From: Lineus longissimus
Taxonomy: Eukaryota > Nemertea > Pilidiophora > Heteronemertea > Lineidae
Direction of reading: 5' to 3'
Assembly: GCF_910592395.1 (NCBI RefSeq)
Contig: NC_088314.1
Coordinates: 5,024,001-5,088,000, forward strand
Length of the DNA stretch: 64,000 nt
In this document: positions 13,160 through 28,367 of the stretch, piece by piece
Layout: every line of letters starts with the position of its first letter
Numbering within the stretch: the stretch's first letter is position 1
Translations under genes and position numbers: made by a program
The notes under the pieces: model-generated
What the model was told of the DNA's origin: nothing
Seen by the model: the letters and a program-made list of their open reading frames with translations, nothing else
Databases searched by the model: none

Positions 13160-16100
13160 GAATGATGTGGATAAAGCTGAATTAGTGCCCTACCAACAAG
13201 ATTTCATGTAGTCCGATGGTGACTAATCTACAGCAATGAACTGCATTTGGAAGAAACGCAAAAAAGTACGATTCAAGCGCAATTATTATCGGCAGATGCG
13301 ACAGTATCTTTGCTGTGTGCCAAGCAAGTCCTACAGCTTGACAGGTTAGTACCAAGGTGAATCCCATCATTCATGTTCCAATGGATTTGAGCAGTCTTCC
13401 TTTTGATAGAGCCAGTATTTCTGATGTGTGTTGGAAGTCATTACAAGAGGGATGCTTTTGAAAATCTGTGCGATCGCATATTCAGTGTGGCCCCCATTTC
13501 AGTTTTAATCCACTAACATTAGTAATGCGCCTTGTTTGCTATAACTGGTCACATTTCATAACTTTTCAGGCGGCAAAATGTCGACAACAATGCTCTTTTG
13601 CAAAGATTGTTTCTGAGATAGTTTGTACATCTCCCGACCAAATTATTTACTAGCCTAGGGCCAAGCCATTCCATTGTTTATTCCTAGTTGGTAGTATTGA
13701 TGTTTCCCAGCAATCAACATGTGTTGTATGTCTAACATTTCTAGAGAAATAGTGTTCATCAAAGGAAACTGGGTTATTAGTCTTGGAGCCTGAGCAAATC
13801 AGATGGTCTTCATTTGATAAAATATTAACTTTTGAGGTGAGCCTCAGGATTGCCAAGCTCATTAATCAGTGTCTGCAACCGGTGAGCTTCAGGGAAGCTT
13901 TTAAGGGCTCAGCGAAAGGCAATTTAAAAAAGTTCTGAGTACCAGAGCAGCGGAAAGGGGTTTGATGCAGAAAAGCATGAAAAATTGGTTCTTCATGGCA
14001 AAATGCATGGGTGGGATTGATGACATTGATAACTCTTGGCAGTTTCAAGTGCCCTACAGGTAGCTTATCATGTGAGGTGGCATCTGTGGCAGATTACATC
14101 ACTCCAGTCAACAAGTTGTTTATGAGGTCGTCTCAAATCAAATGATATTTACTATGCTCAGTTTGTAGTGCATATAAGGAATGAGTACATGAGGGTTAAC
14201 CTGTGATCAGCGTTCATTATTCCTATTGCCAATATGTACTCATACTGATAGGCAAGCTTCAAAGAAATTCATATGGGACTATGGCTATGCCAGCTTTACA
14301 TTTGCGTGATCAGATACCTTGATGAAAATACTATGAGGTAGTGAGAAAAATACCTTATCTGATCGAAATTGGATGATGTTTTCATCACTTCATACCTTGG
14401 AGACCCGCCAGGTTTTCCGATGTGTTAAAGAATGAACACCAGGAACATTTCTAAAGTCATCCTGTGTTATCAGAGAAGCTAGTGCAATGGCCCTAGAGTC
14501 TTTATTCCATGAGCCATGCCTACAGAATGTTTAGAAGATGCGAATCTATGATTTTGAAGAGGTTTCAGACATTGAGATATCGAGGAAAATACCACCGAGT
14601 CCTTGACATTCAAGTGTTTCTCCCATACCATACACACAAATCCAATTTATCTTACTTGAGCTCAACATCATTGCCATCGATCTCACATTAAGTGGAAAAC
14701 CTTCGTCTTTTTCCGAAACCAGCTTATAATACTTCTAGTCACTTCTTTGTAACATAATCTTGTTTAGATCCCCAGTTGATATCGAGATTACTTCCAAAAT
14801 TAAATGTTCCATCCTAACAGGCTTTCCCTCCAATCTTCACTGTGTACCAGCATAAAGTGCTATACATTCCGGAGGAAGAGTCCATTGATCATTTTCTTTT
14901 GATATGGAGGGCATGTCAAACTTCACACCAGTTGCATTACACTTGTCCACCCTAAATAACAAAGAAAGTGGACCTGCTATTATTGTTTGTACAGCACTGT
15001 ATGCTTGCAACGTTTTTTGTCTGCACTCGAGGGATTTTATTTCCAATTTCTTGGCTCTCGATCTTTGAACATGTTGAAATAACTACCCAATCCTGTTAAG
15101 GAAAAGTAGACATTACCTTGAAGTGATGTAGCAGTGAGCAAAACCAACTTTATTAGTTTCTGTAAGCAATATCGATCTGTAAACTTTCTATAAGAATCCA
15201 ATATAGTCCATTTGAGATGTGGTGATCATGATGTTTTGAGTCAGGAGTGTTCATGGCTAAAGAGCAGTTGAAAATGGCTCAAAGAGGATTATTTGTGGTC
15301 TGTCTTGTCAGAATCAGACTAATAACAAGGAAATGTGAGCAAAGAGTTTCTCATGAAACATGTTGATGAATAATATCAGAGTTATTCAAAATCAAAAGTG
15401 TAGAATCTTTTTTGTGTCACCTAGTATGATAAGGAAGGTATTTGCCATGTCCTTACTCTTTTTCCTCTGCCTAATCTCTTTGCAAAGAAGCAGTCTATTA
15501 TTGTGACACTTCGTCCAAAAATGCCATCTGCAAATTGTTAGGTCAGGAACATAAGGCTGCAATAGGGTTTAGTGATGGCATAAAACAGTCCTGACATGGC
15601 ATCGCTGTCTACTCAATTGGACATAAATCTACCCGAAATAAAAAGGTGTTCATTCCAATCAGCGAGCATATTGTAAATTGCTTGGAATTGGGAAGTGTAG
15701 TTTTTGGCAGAAGCCTGGATGAAATAGTCTTTCTATCGTTAGAGCTACTGAAAGCTTGGGTACGTGATTGGTAAGTCTATGTTGATAAAGAGAAGCTTAC
15801 TCTGGATTTAGCTCAAATCATGACTGAAATGTCTTGCTGGTCTTTTTTTCTTTTTTTTAAAAATAATACAAGTTTGTTGATTTTATGATGCTGTGTTTCA
15901 ATTTTAAAACGAACAACAGTAAATATGGCCTGCTTGACATTAGTTGTCAGAAGTTCACCACCATTTAACCTATTTTCTCTCTTCAGCTTCAAGCTCACCC
16001 CTTCTCTTGTTAGCAATGGCTTACAATTACCAGCACATTTTAACGGGGCGTCCAACAAGTTTAGGTAATTAGTGCGATGTGGCAGTTCCCCGATCTTGCT

Positions 16101-16400
16101 GTCTAACGACGAGACACATTCTACTAAGACTGTAATCAGAACTGCATCCAATCTAGATCTTATCCGGACACAACGATGAATCCTTAGCCAATCTTCGAAG
16201 CTGAGCGAAAACAATGGTCCATAAATTATTGGCGGTGTTCTTGTCTTCTCGAAGCGTTATTAAAGATTAGGCAACAAGTCATCCATCTCCGCAGAACAGG
16301 CGGCTATGAATTTGTGCCACAAAGCTATTAAACCAGGGGTAATGCTTTCATGGGATGGGTTATGAGATTCGGTTGACTAGAAGCAGGTTGGTGGATTTTC
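13160..16400. other. Non-coding tract
   Basis: No supported exon. The longest open frame (133 codons, minus strand, 15813-16214) has a low-complexity lysine-rich end, no domain I recognise and no supporting neighbours, so I leave it uncalled. Confidence 0.4.
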
Positions 16401-16900
16401 TTTATACTACATTGTCAATTATCGAATATTCTTCCCTTTTTCTAACAATTTGGAACAGACTGGAACATGTGGCAGAGTCAATTACTGAGTGAAGATGCCG
16501 ATAATTAAACAGGAGGAACAATTGTGCCAAATTATCGAAAAACTTGGTTAAGATTTACCATTGGAGAAGGCTACATTACAAATGTCAGAACAGACACATA
16601 CAAGTGTTTTATACAGATCGAGACAAACCAATTGGTTAAAATATCTGAATTTGTATTCTTATCTTTCCTCTGCTTTTGTTCTGGTCTGATTAGATTATTG
16701 GTCCCATGTCGACATCGAGGATTGTCTTGCATTGATCTCCTGATCCATTGAGAATTATCATATATTCTTTGCCCATTCTGTCAATTGGGTGCAGAATGAT
16801 GAGAGCCCGACATGTGGCAAAGTCAGTGGCTGAGACGAGATGTCGATATTGACGCATGGGTGTCTGAGGATGGGTTGTGCCAATTCAGAACCGTTCACAT
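16400..16900. repeat. Diverged tandem duplication, period about 345 bp
   Basis: Two blocks align by eye. One runs from ATTGTCAATTATCGAATATTC (about 16410) through ATGTGGCAGAGTCA (about 16467) to TTGTGCCAA (about 16522). The other runs from ATTGAGAATTATCATATATTC (about 16747) through ATGTGGCAAAGTCA (about 16812) to TTGTGCCAA (about 16876). Order and spacing are conserved. No coding frame is shared. Confidence 0.55.
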
Positions 16901-16999
16901 ACTATTGCTGTTGTGGGTCTGTGTATATTTATCAAGCACATTGTTAGTATGTCAATATTGGTCGTGGTTTACTTCTGTGAGGTAGTGCCCTCAGACAAG

Positions 17000-19900
17000 T
17001 TCTTCTTCTTCTCCTTTTGCTCTTTGTTTGAGGTGCGTATACCACCTGCTTCTGTTTCTAGCAACTCGTCATCAGCTTAATGGCTCAGAATTAGGCTGCT
17101 TTACATTTGATGTTTTGAGCCAAGTCACAACATGTTATGCATTTAGTCCCTCTGTCAGTCGATGTTATGACCATTTCGTACAGAGAATCTCAGTTTTAGG
17201 GTGCTGCAGAGAGCAAGAAGTACCCCAGTTCACACTCCAGTGTCACCAAGAGCTCCACATATCTAGCTTCTCCAGGGCCCATATATTGCTGCTAAACCAG
17301 CAGCTCACCCAAAGCAAATTGGCTCTCTGCTTCCAACCTCAACTCATATGTACTTTTATCAAAAACTGAAAAATTCCTATTAATATTATCGATTTACACC
17401 TTCTTAAATATCTATTGAATTTCTATCATTCTCCTTGAGCTCAAAGCGTGCTGCTTCTTCTTTTAATAAATCAACAAGTGAAGATCAAAGGGTCTGCATT
17501 TGACGCTGCCAGGCAGGTGGCAATGTCAATTTTGCAGAGGCGTTTGAGAAAAAAGTTTATCATCAGAAAAACAATGTACCGACTATTGAAATAAGAGGCC
17601 TTCTTGATCTTGTAACCTCTGATCATATTAAGTAAGGCAGGATTTAGTTCAGAATCTTGTCATGTTTCAAAACTTCTGTGTGTGAGTAATTGGGATTTTG
17701 AAGCAAGGGAAATGTACTTGTTGAAAATTGTCAGCCACAAAATGACAATATTAAGAAGCAACACAAATGAACATGTCTGCTCTATCAGTCAAATTTCATC
17801 GTTGCTACTTCTGAGGCTTTTATCCTTTCAATTTGCTTGATTGATATGACGAAGCCCTATTTTAATCTAACTGAGCTATCGCTTGCAATAGCCCGGTAAA
17901 ATATCACGATACCTTCTAATGTAGATTCTAGAGAAATCAAAGGCAATGCTACCAACCTAATGCCATTTGTTTGGAGTGATAACAATGTCCAACTTTCCCC
18001 AGTGGCGTAACTCAATCGAGTAAGCTTCTGGTTTCAAGTGAATACCCTGGGAATGTTATAGAAATGTCGCATTTGCTCCAAGAATGCTTCAGTACGAAAG
18101 TATTGGTTTGTGAATAGGTTTATCACTCGGATGAGGGCAAAGACGTTTGTACTGACGTTCTTAAGTGCGATATTAGAGCTGAAAACGTGTTAAGATGTCA
18201 TGTGTGTGTTTAATCTCTCATATAGCCAAAATTACTGTCTTTGATCATAAATAAAGAGTTATTGGAAAAGGAAAACTTCTTGCTATTTATGTTTGACCAA
18301 GAACTTCAAGTAGGCCTTCAACCGGCAGATCTACTCTGCTTCCATGTAGGTCTCACCTTCATCTTAACAAGTCAATAACTGTTGCCAATAAGGCTTACAT
18401 TACAAAGAAACCATGTATTTTTCTGCTGTGAATTTCTATTTCTACATTGTAAACATTGGTAGAAAGTGTGTATGGCTTCACGTTGAGAGGAAATATTTCA
18501 GTACACCGACATATTTACTGTTCACCTTTGAAAATGAACACAGAAATGCTATCAGTGCCCTTGTTTATTGCTTATGGTATAGATTGTCAGGTATTTGTGT
18601 TGTGGAACATCTCAGAAGCGCTATGAAGGACATAAACATTTCAATCTGATCAATTTTCATGATTAATGCTAGAGCAGCATGAATGTAACATTTCTTATAT
18701 CAGGAATCCAGCCTTAAGTTCACATCACAGAAGTGATGAAATCTAATGATGGCACCGCAATCCTGCTTATGACAGTCGCTGATCTTTCAAGAATGATACT
18801 CCAAAACTAACCACGAGGCAAACACTGATCTCATAATGCCTTATATCAGAAGACATAATCTTAATGGTACATGGCATATTATCGATAGCTTTTTTTGGAC
18901 CACCCCTGAAGATCTCGGAATGGTTTTTCGGTACATACAAAAGAACAATATTTGCTGGAGCCTTAGGGAAATCATTACATGTTTTCCTAAGCTGTATTAG
19001 CAAAGTTTGTCGATCTCAGCACAGGAGAGCCGCCAAATTACGGGCTGTACTGTCAACTAGATCTCTCTTCATCACCAATTTAATCATTTATCGTCTTGAC
19101 ATTAGGACTTGAAGGTGCTGCATGGACATTTTGCTTTTGAACTGAGTGGCAGAACTGTGTGAAACGTACAAGGTCTGTATGTGCTTTATTGGTTCATTAT
19201 GAGAATTCAGGGCACTGCAGAAGTTCATGATAACAAGGATAGCTGAAATGTAGGCTTTGGCCAACAATTCATTAATGCACAAAATGAGACATGTTGCAAT
19301 TGGCTAAAACTGTACATGTTTGTATAGCAACATTATCTGGCCACAGTTGTTTGGATGTACCAGAATTTGACAATCAATGTTTGCTATAAAATGCCTTCAA
19401 AACAAAAATGCGTTCTGTTCAGTCCATATTTCAAGTCATCTTGGGTTTAATGTGCTATCAGGAACCCAGCAAGTTTAACTTTATGAGCAAATCCTCTGGG
19501 AATGCTATTCGGAACTCAATGCGTTTGGATTCTTGAAACAGGCCAATAGGAACTCTGTAATGTTACTGCTTGTACTAAAAATTGCTAAAGGCAAGTGATT
19601 GATTACGTGGCCAGCCTTCTGTCCCAAAGCTGAGTGCTAATAGTCAACATCTAAATGGCAGAGAGAAATTACTCCGGTACAATGCTAACTGCTTAAATAT
19701 TTGATTTCATGAGAAATGACAAACAACATCAGGCTGTACTCCCATCAGACTTGTCACTGGACATTCTACGCTGAAGGCGTAGTTATTTCTAGGTTCAGAT
19801 TGTAGAGGAGTATAGATGACCTGCATGACGTAATCGCGGATGGTACCAGAAAACAAAACACAGTCACGTCGCTTGTGACATCTGGTGGAATTGTACCAGA

Positions 19901-22900
19901 CGGTTAAAGGGACGTGGCTCTATTGCATTTCCTGACCCGTCTGCCATCGCTAAACTATCGCTACAATCCTTTATGAGACGAACATTCTGTCACCATGATT
20001 AGTTGATGAATAATTGATGTTTGGTTGTTTGTTTTCTCATGCCTGTGATTTCTGGGTAATATCCGAACGAAAGATCAAACTGACATTTGGGTGAAGGTTA
20101 GGTTTATTCAAGAGGGGATGAGTTTGTCATCACCAGGTATTCATTGTTTGAGCATGCAGTGTTCTAGTAGGGAGTCCTTGCCCTTGGTTGAAGAAAAGGA
20201 TACCAGGTACTGAACTGGAGGAATCGATTGTCTCAACAAATGCCTTGAGCTTGTTTGGGGTGGAAATAAAATGCAGCTCAAAATTGAGGTGGCGCAATAA
20301 CATGACCATGTGTAAAATAAGCATAGAAAATTCATTTTTTTCCATTAGACACAATCATTCTCCTAATCTTTGCTTGTGGTTTTGGTGAATGAATTTTGTA
20401 TCAAGTTATCCAAACAGTTTGATGCATTATGACTCACAAGGGGCAACGTCTGTCGGAAATGTGGTTTCAAGAATTTGTGAGGTGATAAAAATGTTCTTTA
20501 TCTTATGGAGATTGCTCGATATAATAGAAATATTTTCCAAACTTAATTGAATATGATATACAATCTTGCTGAACAGGAATCCCTTGCTGCCATGAGCAAG
20601 AAAATTGGCTCTTAAAAAACCGCAATAGAATTTATAATTGCGAACAAAAATGACTTAATTTGTTATTTTGGGAAACAAAAAAGGATTTCCCTAATATGCT
20701 TAATTATACAAATAGCTCTTAATTGGCATAATATAATTTTGCCCAGTTAGTGCTATTTTGTTTGTTAGCGACGAGGGGCTTGTTAGATATCAGCAGATTT
20801 TTAATTTTGTAGGCAAATACAATTTCTATTCTCTAAAAAGATCTGCGAATGAGATTTTTTTGCTGCTATGTACTGGTTTTATTATACATGAGAGAAATAT
20901 ATCTTATAGTCTATGCAGGTTGCCTCTAGATGGTAACAAACTAGTCAACATGTTAAAAAGGGAAGCAATGTTACAATACCTCCGACCTCAGCCATCAATT
21001 CAGGCATGATGTTTCCTAAGTATCTCGTAACATTATTTTGACTTCTTGAGCACACTATTTAGACTAGGAATGATAATCACCAAAATGTGCAAATGACAGT
21101 CTCATGCCATGATCAGAATTGGACATTTCAGCTATAGCTACAGTCTCTTGTGACTAATTCTAATAAGGCAAAAAACTTTTTGACGACAGCCTCCATAAGT
21201 CCCAAAAGGAATGCCATTTCACAACTGTACCAACTTTAACAACCAACACCGATAAAATTTTTTCTCTTAAGCCACTTCTCTTACTTGTGTTGAAGTCAAG
21301 GCAACCATGCAAAACAAATTCCTCATCCACCTCACTTATCAGCCTAGTTGTCGGCAATGTTATGGCACTCCAGAAAAAGTGAGCGTCATGCTAAATGGAA
21401 CCTCATCACACCATTGCACCAAATTAGAACCAACTCTTGAGTAACTGGTGTTGAAACGCATCTGAAAGTACCGAAAGTTACTTTCAAAAGATGTCATGTC
21501 CCCTGAGTCTCATTTGACTCTGGTAACTGCTTTTCTTGGTTCCCTCATTAGTAACTCTCATTGATCAATTCCCATTCATTCACAACTCATTGTTGCTCTC
21601 TTAAACAACCTGAGGGGTAAAGTTTTTCATTTCTTTTCAAGAAATATATCACGTGTCACATTCGTTATATCCGCATGTCTTCCTGTGTTTGAAAACCTTT
21701 GCGAAATTGTTATCTTTTTAAGTGTCTGTTGAGGTGTATTATCATAACCTTGGCCAGATGTTTGCAATAAATTCTGTAGCAAACTTTCATTCAAAGTTGC
21801 CATGATTGATGTACCAGCATTTTAGGCCATGAGCTGTTGCAGTAACCTTCTATCAGGTGTCATTCTCTAAGTCAATTACGGTAGGTAAAAATGTGACTGT
21901 CATTCAATGGCAGTGAAGGATGATGTGGCATTCCTTTGGGAAGTCACATGGTGTCGACCAGTAAATTTAGAGAGATTTTTCAAGATGTATTCAAGACAAG
22001 TTTGCAACAGTCCCCAGCTCATCAATTCTCATTTATATCGGCTGGAAGACATTCATCTTGTAGCTATTTAGATTCTCCACACGCTGAGATGTGTTGATGA
22101 CCTTTAGAGGACTAGGATTTTCATCGGCAGTCTCAACCTGAAAAAATGGTTGTCTCGCCATGGTCTTTTCGATAAAATACCGGTCATAGACTGCATTCTG
22201 ATCAACAAGATATTACTTCAACTTGGTTTGCATTGATCTTCAAATAACAAAATCAGTCATCACTTTATTTCTGGGTTGACAGATAAGCCGATAATCATAT
22301 TTGCATAAAGTGGGCCATGGCGATACTGTCAATAATGTTTTATGATCAATTGCCACGAAGAGAACATTTTTAAATCCTCAGAACTAATGGAATGTTTTTG
22401 AAGTTTTGCTGGTCAGATGTTGGGGCAATGGGGTAAATGGCTTGAAGGTCAGATGCACTCTGACCTATGTCTTGCTCTTCTATTTGATCTTCTTAACATC
22501 AGAAATTCAACATGCATCAGAAAACTTTCCAATATCTTCCACAAAATGATGGAATATCGATGGGTAATGCCGGCTTATATCGGTGCTTTATCGCTAATGA
22601 ATCTGTCAATTTCATCAAACAACTGCTCACTAGAGTCTTCTTCAAAATCGTTATAGTATATTATTCATTCCAACGCGTTCTGATCAGTTGATTAAAACCT
22701 GATGATGTGCAGACTTTTACCTTTCTTTGACAGTCCAGTTGAAAATGCTGAATTTTTTCTTTCATATTTACTTTTAGCAAGAATTTACTGTACAGTTGAA
22801 GAAGTTGTCGGTGTGTGTGAGAGGGGGGAGGTTAAAGGAAATTCGTGTTTCTTCTTTGAGTGTTATTTGAAGCCTCCTTTAAACGTGATTTATCGTTGAT

Positions 22901-25030
22901 GGACTTTTATCAGTCAGATGAAAAATGTTTAAAATGGTTCTATGTTTGCAAATGTGGAAGCAAAGCAGATATGTCGTTAGTTGCCATTTCTGAATAAAGA
23001 ACCACAGCATCAAGGTTTTATTTTTCCAGGATTTCTCTACAGTTTCACCTTCATCCATAAAGTCTTCCTCAAGACTGATGTTGCATTTTTGTTGCTTCAA
23101 CATGTTTAAGCTGCGGGAGCATTCACTGTGGGGACTACGTCTTTCAACTAGGAAAACATTTTTGTTTCCCTAACGAAATTGTTCACAGTGTGCCCTTCAC
23201 ATGTGCCTTCTGGTCAAGCTTGATTGATTAGATTGCCAATTTCGCCAAAAATTTGAGTCGCGTCGCATGGAATAAGGCAACTTGATTGAGTGGACGGATG
23301 GAGTTTCTTTCTCATTTTTCAGCTATCCAAATATCTGTGAAATACGTACAGTCACTTTTTGGCCAGAGGATTGTTCAGAGAGGCCGCCCGTTTCTTTTCA
23401 ATGTGGTCTCACAATTAACTGACAAACTATCACCAATACCGCTTGTGTGAGATTCTAGTCACATGCCTGAGAATAAAGTTGCTTTGATTGAAAGGAGAGA
23501 GATGTAGTCTTTTTCTCAGTTTTCTGCTGCCGGAGTACAGTTGACCCCGGCACAGGGTGTTAATCTACTCACAGCATCATCAGCACCCTAAGTTTTCTGT
23601 AACAAGCGAAAATGTTTTTTGCTGTGGTGCTCATAATAATATGAATGTCCGTCTTAAGTTAACAATCATATTGCGTACGGGCAACGCAATCATATTTAAT
23701 GCATGATGTGGCATAGAAAGTACCACCAAACATGCTAAAAGTGGTTTGTGAAATGAATAGGAACCCAAATAGAGGGTAATCTTGGCCTTTATTTGGGTGA
23801 ATGATGCTAGAATACCCGGTCAAAGCGTCCCATGAGGCCAAGTAACAGATAAAGTGTGAGATAATGTGGAAATAATCACATTTTGGGGCAGTTGATGGAT
23901 CTGATAGGAATATAAAGGAGATTTACTCTGATAAGATATTTATGACTGCATTCTTGGGTTTGTGTAAGAGCAGAATATTGGATCGCCTAAGCAGCACAAA
24001 GTTCTGTTTCCTTGCTATGAGAGTGTTTGAGACTATAAGGAAGTGACTTGAAGGGAGTAATCGGCTATCATTCGGGATATTGTTGATGATAAACTGATCA
24101 TCTTTCCTCATCGCCTCACCTGCATCAATATATTCAAATCAGGTTGTGGTGTTGATTTCATAAAGTTTCACCTAGCATATACTGCTAAAATTTACTTGCA
24201 AGCATTATCTTGACTATATTCAACCATCATATTTTTTTCTGTAAAATAATGTGCAAATTGGTCACTACGGAAAGGGTTGAGGAAATTGACATGCTGTTGG
24301 GATATTTCATTTGCCAAGTGTAGCCGAAATGGGCACCATTTCTGACAGTGATAAGCAGCTGTATCAAAGACAGAATATCAAGCGTATCTTAGTAACCCTG
24401 GACATTATCGGATTTTGGCTGGTGCTTTTGCTTATTGGCATTAGTTCTGTGTACAGTGATGCATATAAAGTGTGTACATTACAACCATCTCAAATGTTCA
24501 AAGCATCATTAGCTGTGATTGCGCTAATCTTTTAATTGACACTTTTTGAGTTTGAAGAATTTTTCTTAGTAATATGGAGAAAATTTCATCTGTAAACCAG
24601 TTTTACTAAAGATTTTAAATTGACCTGGTCAGAATTTTATTGTGTTGTGTGGAATACCTCAACTTGATATAATGCTATTGCCTCAAATGCACGATTGCCC
24701 CTTGTTTCAACCTGCACCATTCCACTGCCATTTGCATGCAATTCTCAACACCACTAAGTGTGGTCATCAATAATTCTGTGTGTGGATTGTGTTTTCTGTG
24801 TTTGTTGTTGTGGATGGCCACTCGTTTCCCAGCTGCTGAGGAGTCTCATCCTCTCATCTCCAGGCCAGATTTCTTTGTAGTCATAAGAGGCATTCGGAAG
24901 TGAGCTTCTTCAGTAATCGTCTTCATAACCCTACACTTACAGATCAAACTGATCCTAGAAGGAATGCCCAGTAAACCTTAAGACGACTGTTGTCTGATCG
25001 TCAACAGTTCTATCTTAAGTTCAATGTAAT
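17000..25030. other. Non-coding tract
   Basis: No coding exon recognised on either strand. Open frames are all short and lack family resemblance. The sequence is AT-rich with scattered short homopolymers. I see nothing else I can support. Confidence 0.4.
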
Positions 25031-25033
25031 ACG

Positions 25034-25212
25034 GTACCTCTCTGTAAAGGACAACCTTATAGGACTGACAAGTGTTGTGCTTAATAGCAGAGTGTCCTGA
25101 TTACAGAGGTCAAATTGCGTAGAATTGATCCATTTGGGACCAGAATCACTGTCCCTATTAGAGAGTGTGTCCTGCTTACAGAGGTGTCTGCTAAGGGAGG
25201 TTTTACTGTGTA
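25034..25212. repeat. Dispersed fold-back repeat, copy 2
   Basis: Contains TACCTCTCTGTAAAGGACA at the left, GGACTGACAAGTGTTGTG centrally and GAGGTGTCTGCTAAGGGAGG at the right, matching copy 1 at 7855-7953 block by block with extra sequence between the arms. Probably a fuller member of the same non-autonomous family. Confidence 0.6.
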
Positions 25213-28200
25213 TGGATTGTCTTGGTTGTGTTGGATATTGTAGATGGCGAGTAGTTACACAGCTGTGTGCCGGTTCTTGTCCATGTTTGCACTGTAAGAA
25301 TCGATTTGACTCCTTGAGCAAATTACGATCTAGATATCAAGGAGAACTAGGAGCTTTGAAGTCTGCACTCGAGTGAATCCATTCTGAGATATAAATATGA
25401 GGAGATTGCCGTGAGGTCCATCCAAATAGCTAGTCTCAATAATTGATGGCAACAAATTCTGACAGATATATTTGTGTTCAGTGGAGTATCTTTCTGCTAA
25501 ACATGACCAAAATGCAAAACACAGAAGGTGGTGTGTTGTCATCATATCAGGTTTCGTAAAAAACCTCAATAAGGTACGTCCTCGGTTTCGGAAGGGTTAA
25601 GGTTGATTGCCTGTGTTGTCGACCATCAGTTTGCAGCTCATGCTAATTGAGGTCCAGGAAGATAACAGAAGGGGTCTTTTGGGAAAAGCTCAGTTTTTGA
25701 TAGAAAATTCTTCTTTGGCCATCCAATTAATCTGGCTTTGATGTAGGGGCTGAAGGGCAGGCACAGTCCATTCCAGTGGCTTTTGGTTGTCACAGATGAG
25801 GCAATCGATTAAGTATCTTTATGTGGTATGGATGAGACATATACATATCTTCGGCATGCAACTTTTTTTGTAGAAACATCCTAAACAGTGGCAGTGCTAT
25901 GGCCTGTGAGATATGATCAGATGGCTTCTTTTTATTCTGTTTTAGGTAATCATGGTAATGGTCAATATGTTGAAGCAACCCAAGGGAAAAAGGGTGAGTA
26001 CATTAAATGCTCTCCTGCCCTAATAAATACCCTGCTACTGCTGGGTTGCATGACTTCCCCATTGAATAAATTTTCTTACAAAGTACAAAAACGAATAATA
26101 AAAATCCTGACGTTGTAGCTTGCATTGAATTTGTAATCCCTAGAATTTTAAATAGCTGAGTTTACAGTCAATTTCGATCTACACTCCCAAATGGATTCTT
26201 ATCTGATTAGTAATTCCAAACACATCCAGTTTAAGTGTGCTCAGAAAATTGGAGCATGTTTATTTATGATGATATTCCAGGATTCTCTTGCGACTCGTTT
26301 GAATTTTCGTGCAGAGTTGAACTATGCAAAAAGGGTTAAGGACTATTATGATGGCTGTCATGGCTGTGGCTGATGATTTCGCGGCCAGACATCAAGACTT
26401 TCAAGTAACAAACACATTCTGCCAGCTACACGCAAGTTTTCGAACTACAATGAAATTGTTCAGGAGCACCAGCTTTTGCAGTCCACTGCCCATCTTGATG
26501 GATCAGTTCTGTTTTCCTCTGCAAGATGGAGACACTTTTAACCTGAGAGATCAGTCAGTTGGGATGCAAAACGTCGATGCTGGGTAGAGAAAACTCTGTG
26601 TCGGAGATATACATAGGATTGTTTCTGTTGCCATAACATGAAGTCTATTACCTGTTAACCTCCATGGTTTTCACTTTCAAACACATGTGATTCATTTCTT
26701 AACAAAATTGTTTTTACTCCTACTTCTTTCGTGTATTTTCGTGAATCAAATCACTGAAACAAAGTGTGGCATTTGTCCAACAGGTTACAGTGTGAGTGAG
26801 GCTGTACTGGTTACCTGATTCTGATCGACCTCAATGCTTCGCTTCGTTCCGAATGGGGGGGGGGGGGGCAACTACATGCCCCTAGTGCTTCAAGGATGTT
26901 GGATAAAATTGCACCACACATACTGAAAATCAGAGCATGGGTTATCGCTAAGTAAACGTGTGTGGGTGATTTCGGTAAGCTGGGTGTAATCTTCAGAATT
27001 TTGTTTACCAGTATTCGTTTGTTTCATAAAGATGATGAAATACAATTTAAATAGGCCCTGAAGTTTACTCACACTATGGAATCGGCAACAACCTCTAGGT
27101 GTCTCCCAGTCCCATATCTACGAGTCAAGGCCACCACATTTCAAAGCACATCTAGCCAAGCCTGAGATGCAACTGATCCTCAACTAAGCATAGGAATCTC
27201 CTCTTCTCGCAACTGATGAGGCGGTAAAAAAATTAACCACAGCTGACTTATGTTCCGGAGCATTTCTTGAGCACAACCAACGTAAGAATACTTTCAAAAC
27301 ATCCCGACATAAGTTTGACAGCAGGAAAAATAAGCCAAATTGAAGGATTCGCAGCAGCTGATAAAAAAATTACAAGTTTTGTTACTGATTTATAATGAAG
27401 GAGCTGGGCTGGTGGAAATTCTAGCCATTGCTGGTGGTTCATTGAAACTGAATAATGTTGCTATATTACATGACATATCTTGGTCAATAAGTCATAGGAG
27501 AGAACTTTGAAACATTCCATAATCATGAAAAATGTTTTGAAATACCGGTAATTGAAGTCAAGCTAAGCTCACCTAAACAGACAGCTGGAGAAGTAAGGTT
27601 TTATTTATTTTATCAAGTACATGTAAAAATTGATCTCAAAGATCGAATCATATCATAAATTTTAGGGCTGATGTGAATGAATTGATGGCCCCGATGGATC
27701 TTATTTCTGAAAGGAGATAATCCAGAATTTAGGAGCAGTCACTGAGAACCTTTCAGTGTAGGACCAAATCTTGTATTAATCGGACCAAAAACCTGATGGG
27801 TGAATATGCTGTTGAACATGTTAAACATGAAAGGAAGGTTGGATATCATTTCCTCTACAAAAATATTTTGGTAGCCGTTCTTTTTCCATGTGGAATGAGG
27901 GTAGAGAGATTATGAGAAGTCAAACTATTGCCGCTGAAACTATGATACGCGATACGGAGATATATTCTGCTTGTTGGATATGTTATTCGGTTCAAGCTAA
28001 GGGACCATCTTAGAATTACATTGAGACATTTCATCTGGGGATAGAGGGAGGAAATTATGACTGTCATTTGATCTCAGTTTTACTCTTTGGCCATGATTGG
28101 AAAAGAGAATCTTGTGAAAGAGTGCATTCACTAGTAATTAGAATTGTATTGTATCCTCCACCTTTGCCATTTTGAATGTTATTCTCAATCTTAGATGGGC

Positions 28201-28367
28201 AACCAGTATCAAGACCTGATTCACATAATCTGATTTCCCTCTCAAGACAGCATGCCATAGAATTTATGATGTCACACTGATAAATGGCTCATTCTCGGTT
28301 GATCCGTTCTCTGTATAGGATAGCAAAACTTCCATATAATTGTCTGTGCTTTCTCCACCACTACCTC
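25213..28367. other. Downstream flank of the GST, non-coding
   Basis: No exon recognised. A 14-G run lies at 26855-26868. This is the 3' flank of the minus-strand GST; its 3' UTR must begin at 28367, but I see no obvious minus-strand AATAAA close to the stop codon. Confidence 0.4.

Noticed and set aside
15813-16214. 133-codon open frame on the minus strand
   Set aside because: No recognisable domain, lysine-rich low-complexity end, no splice context or neighbours; reads as chance.
18001-18050. tRNA- or SINE-like GTGGCGTAACTCAATCGAG string
   Set aside because: No B box and no arm pairing; too weak.
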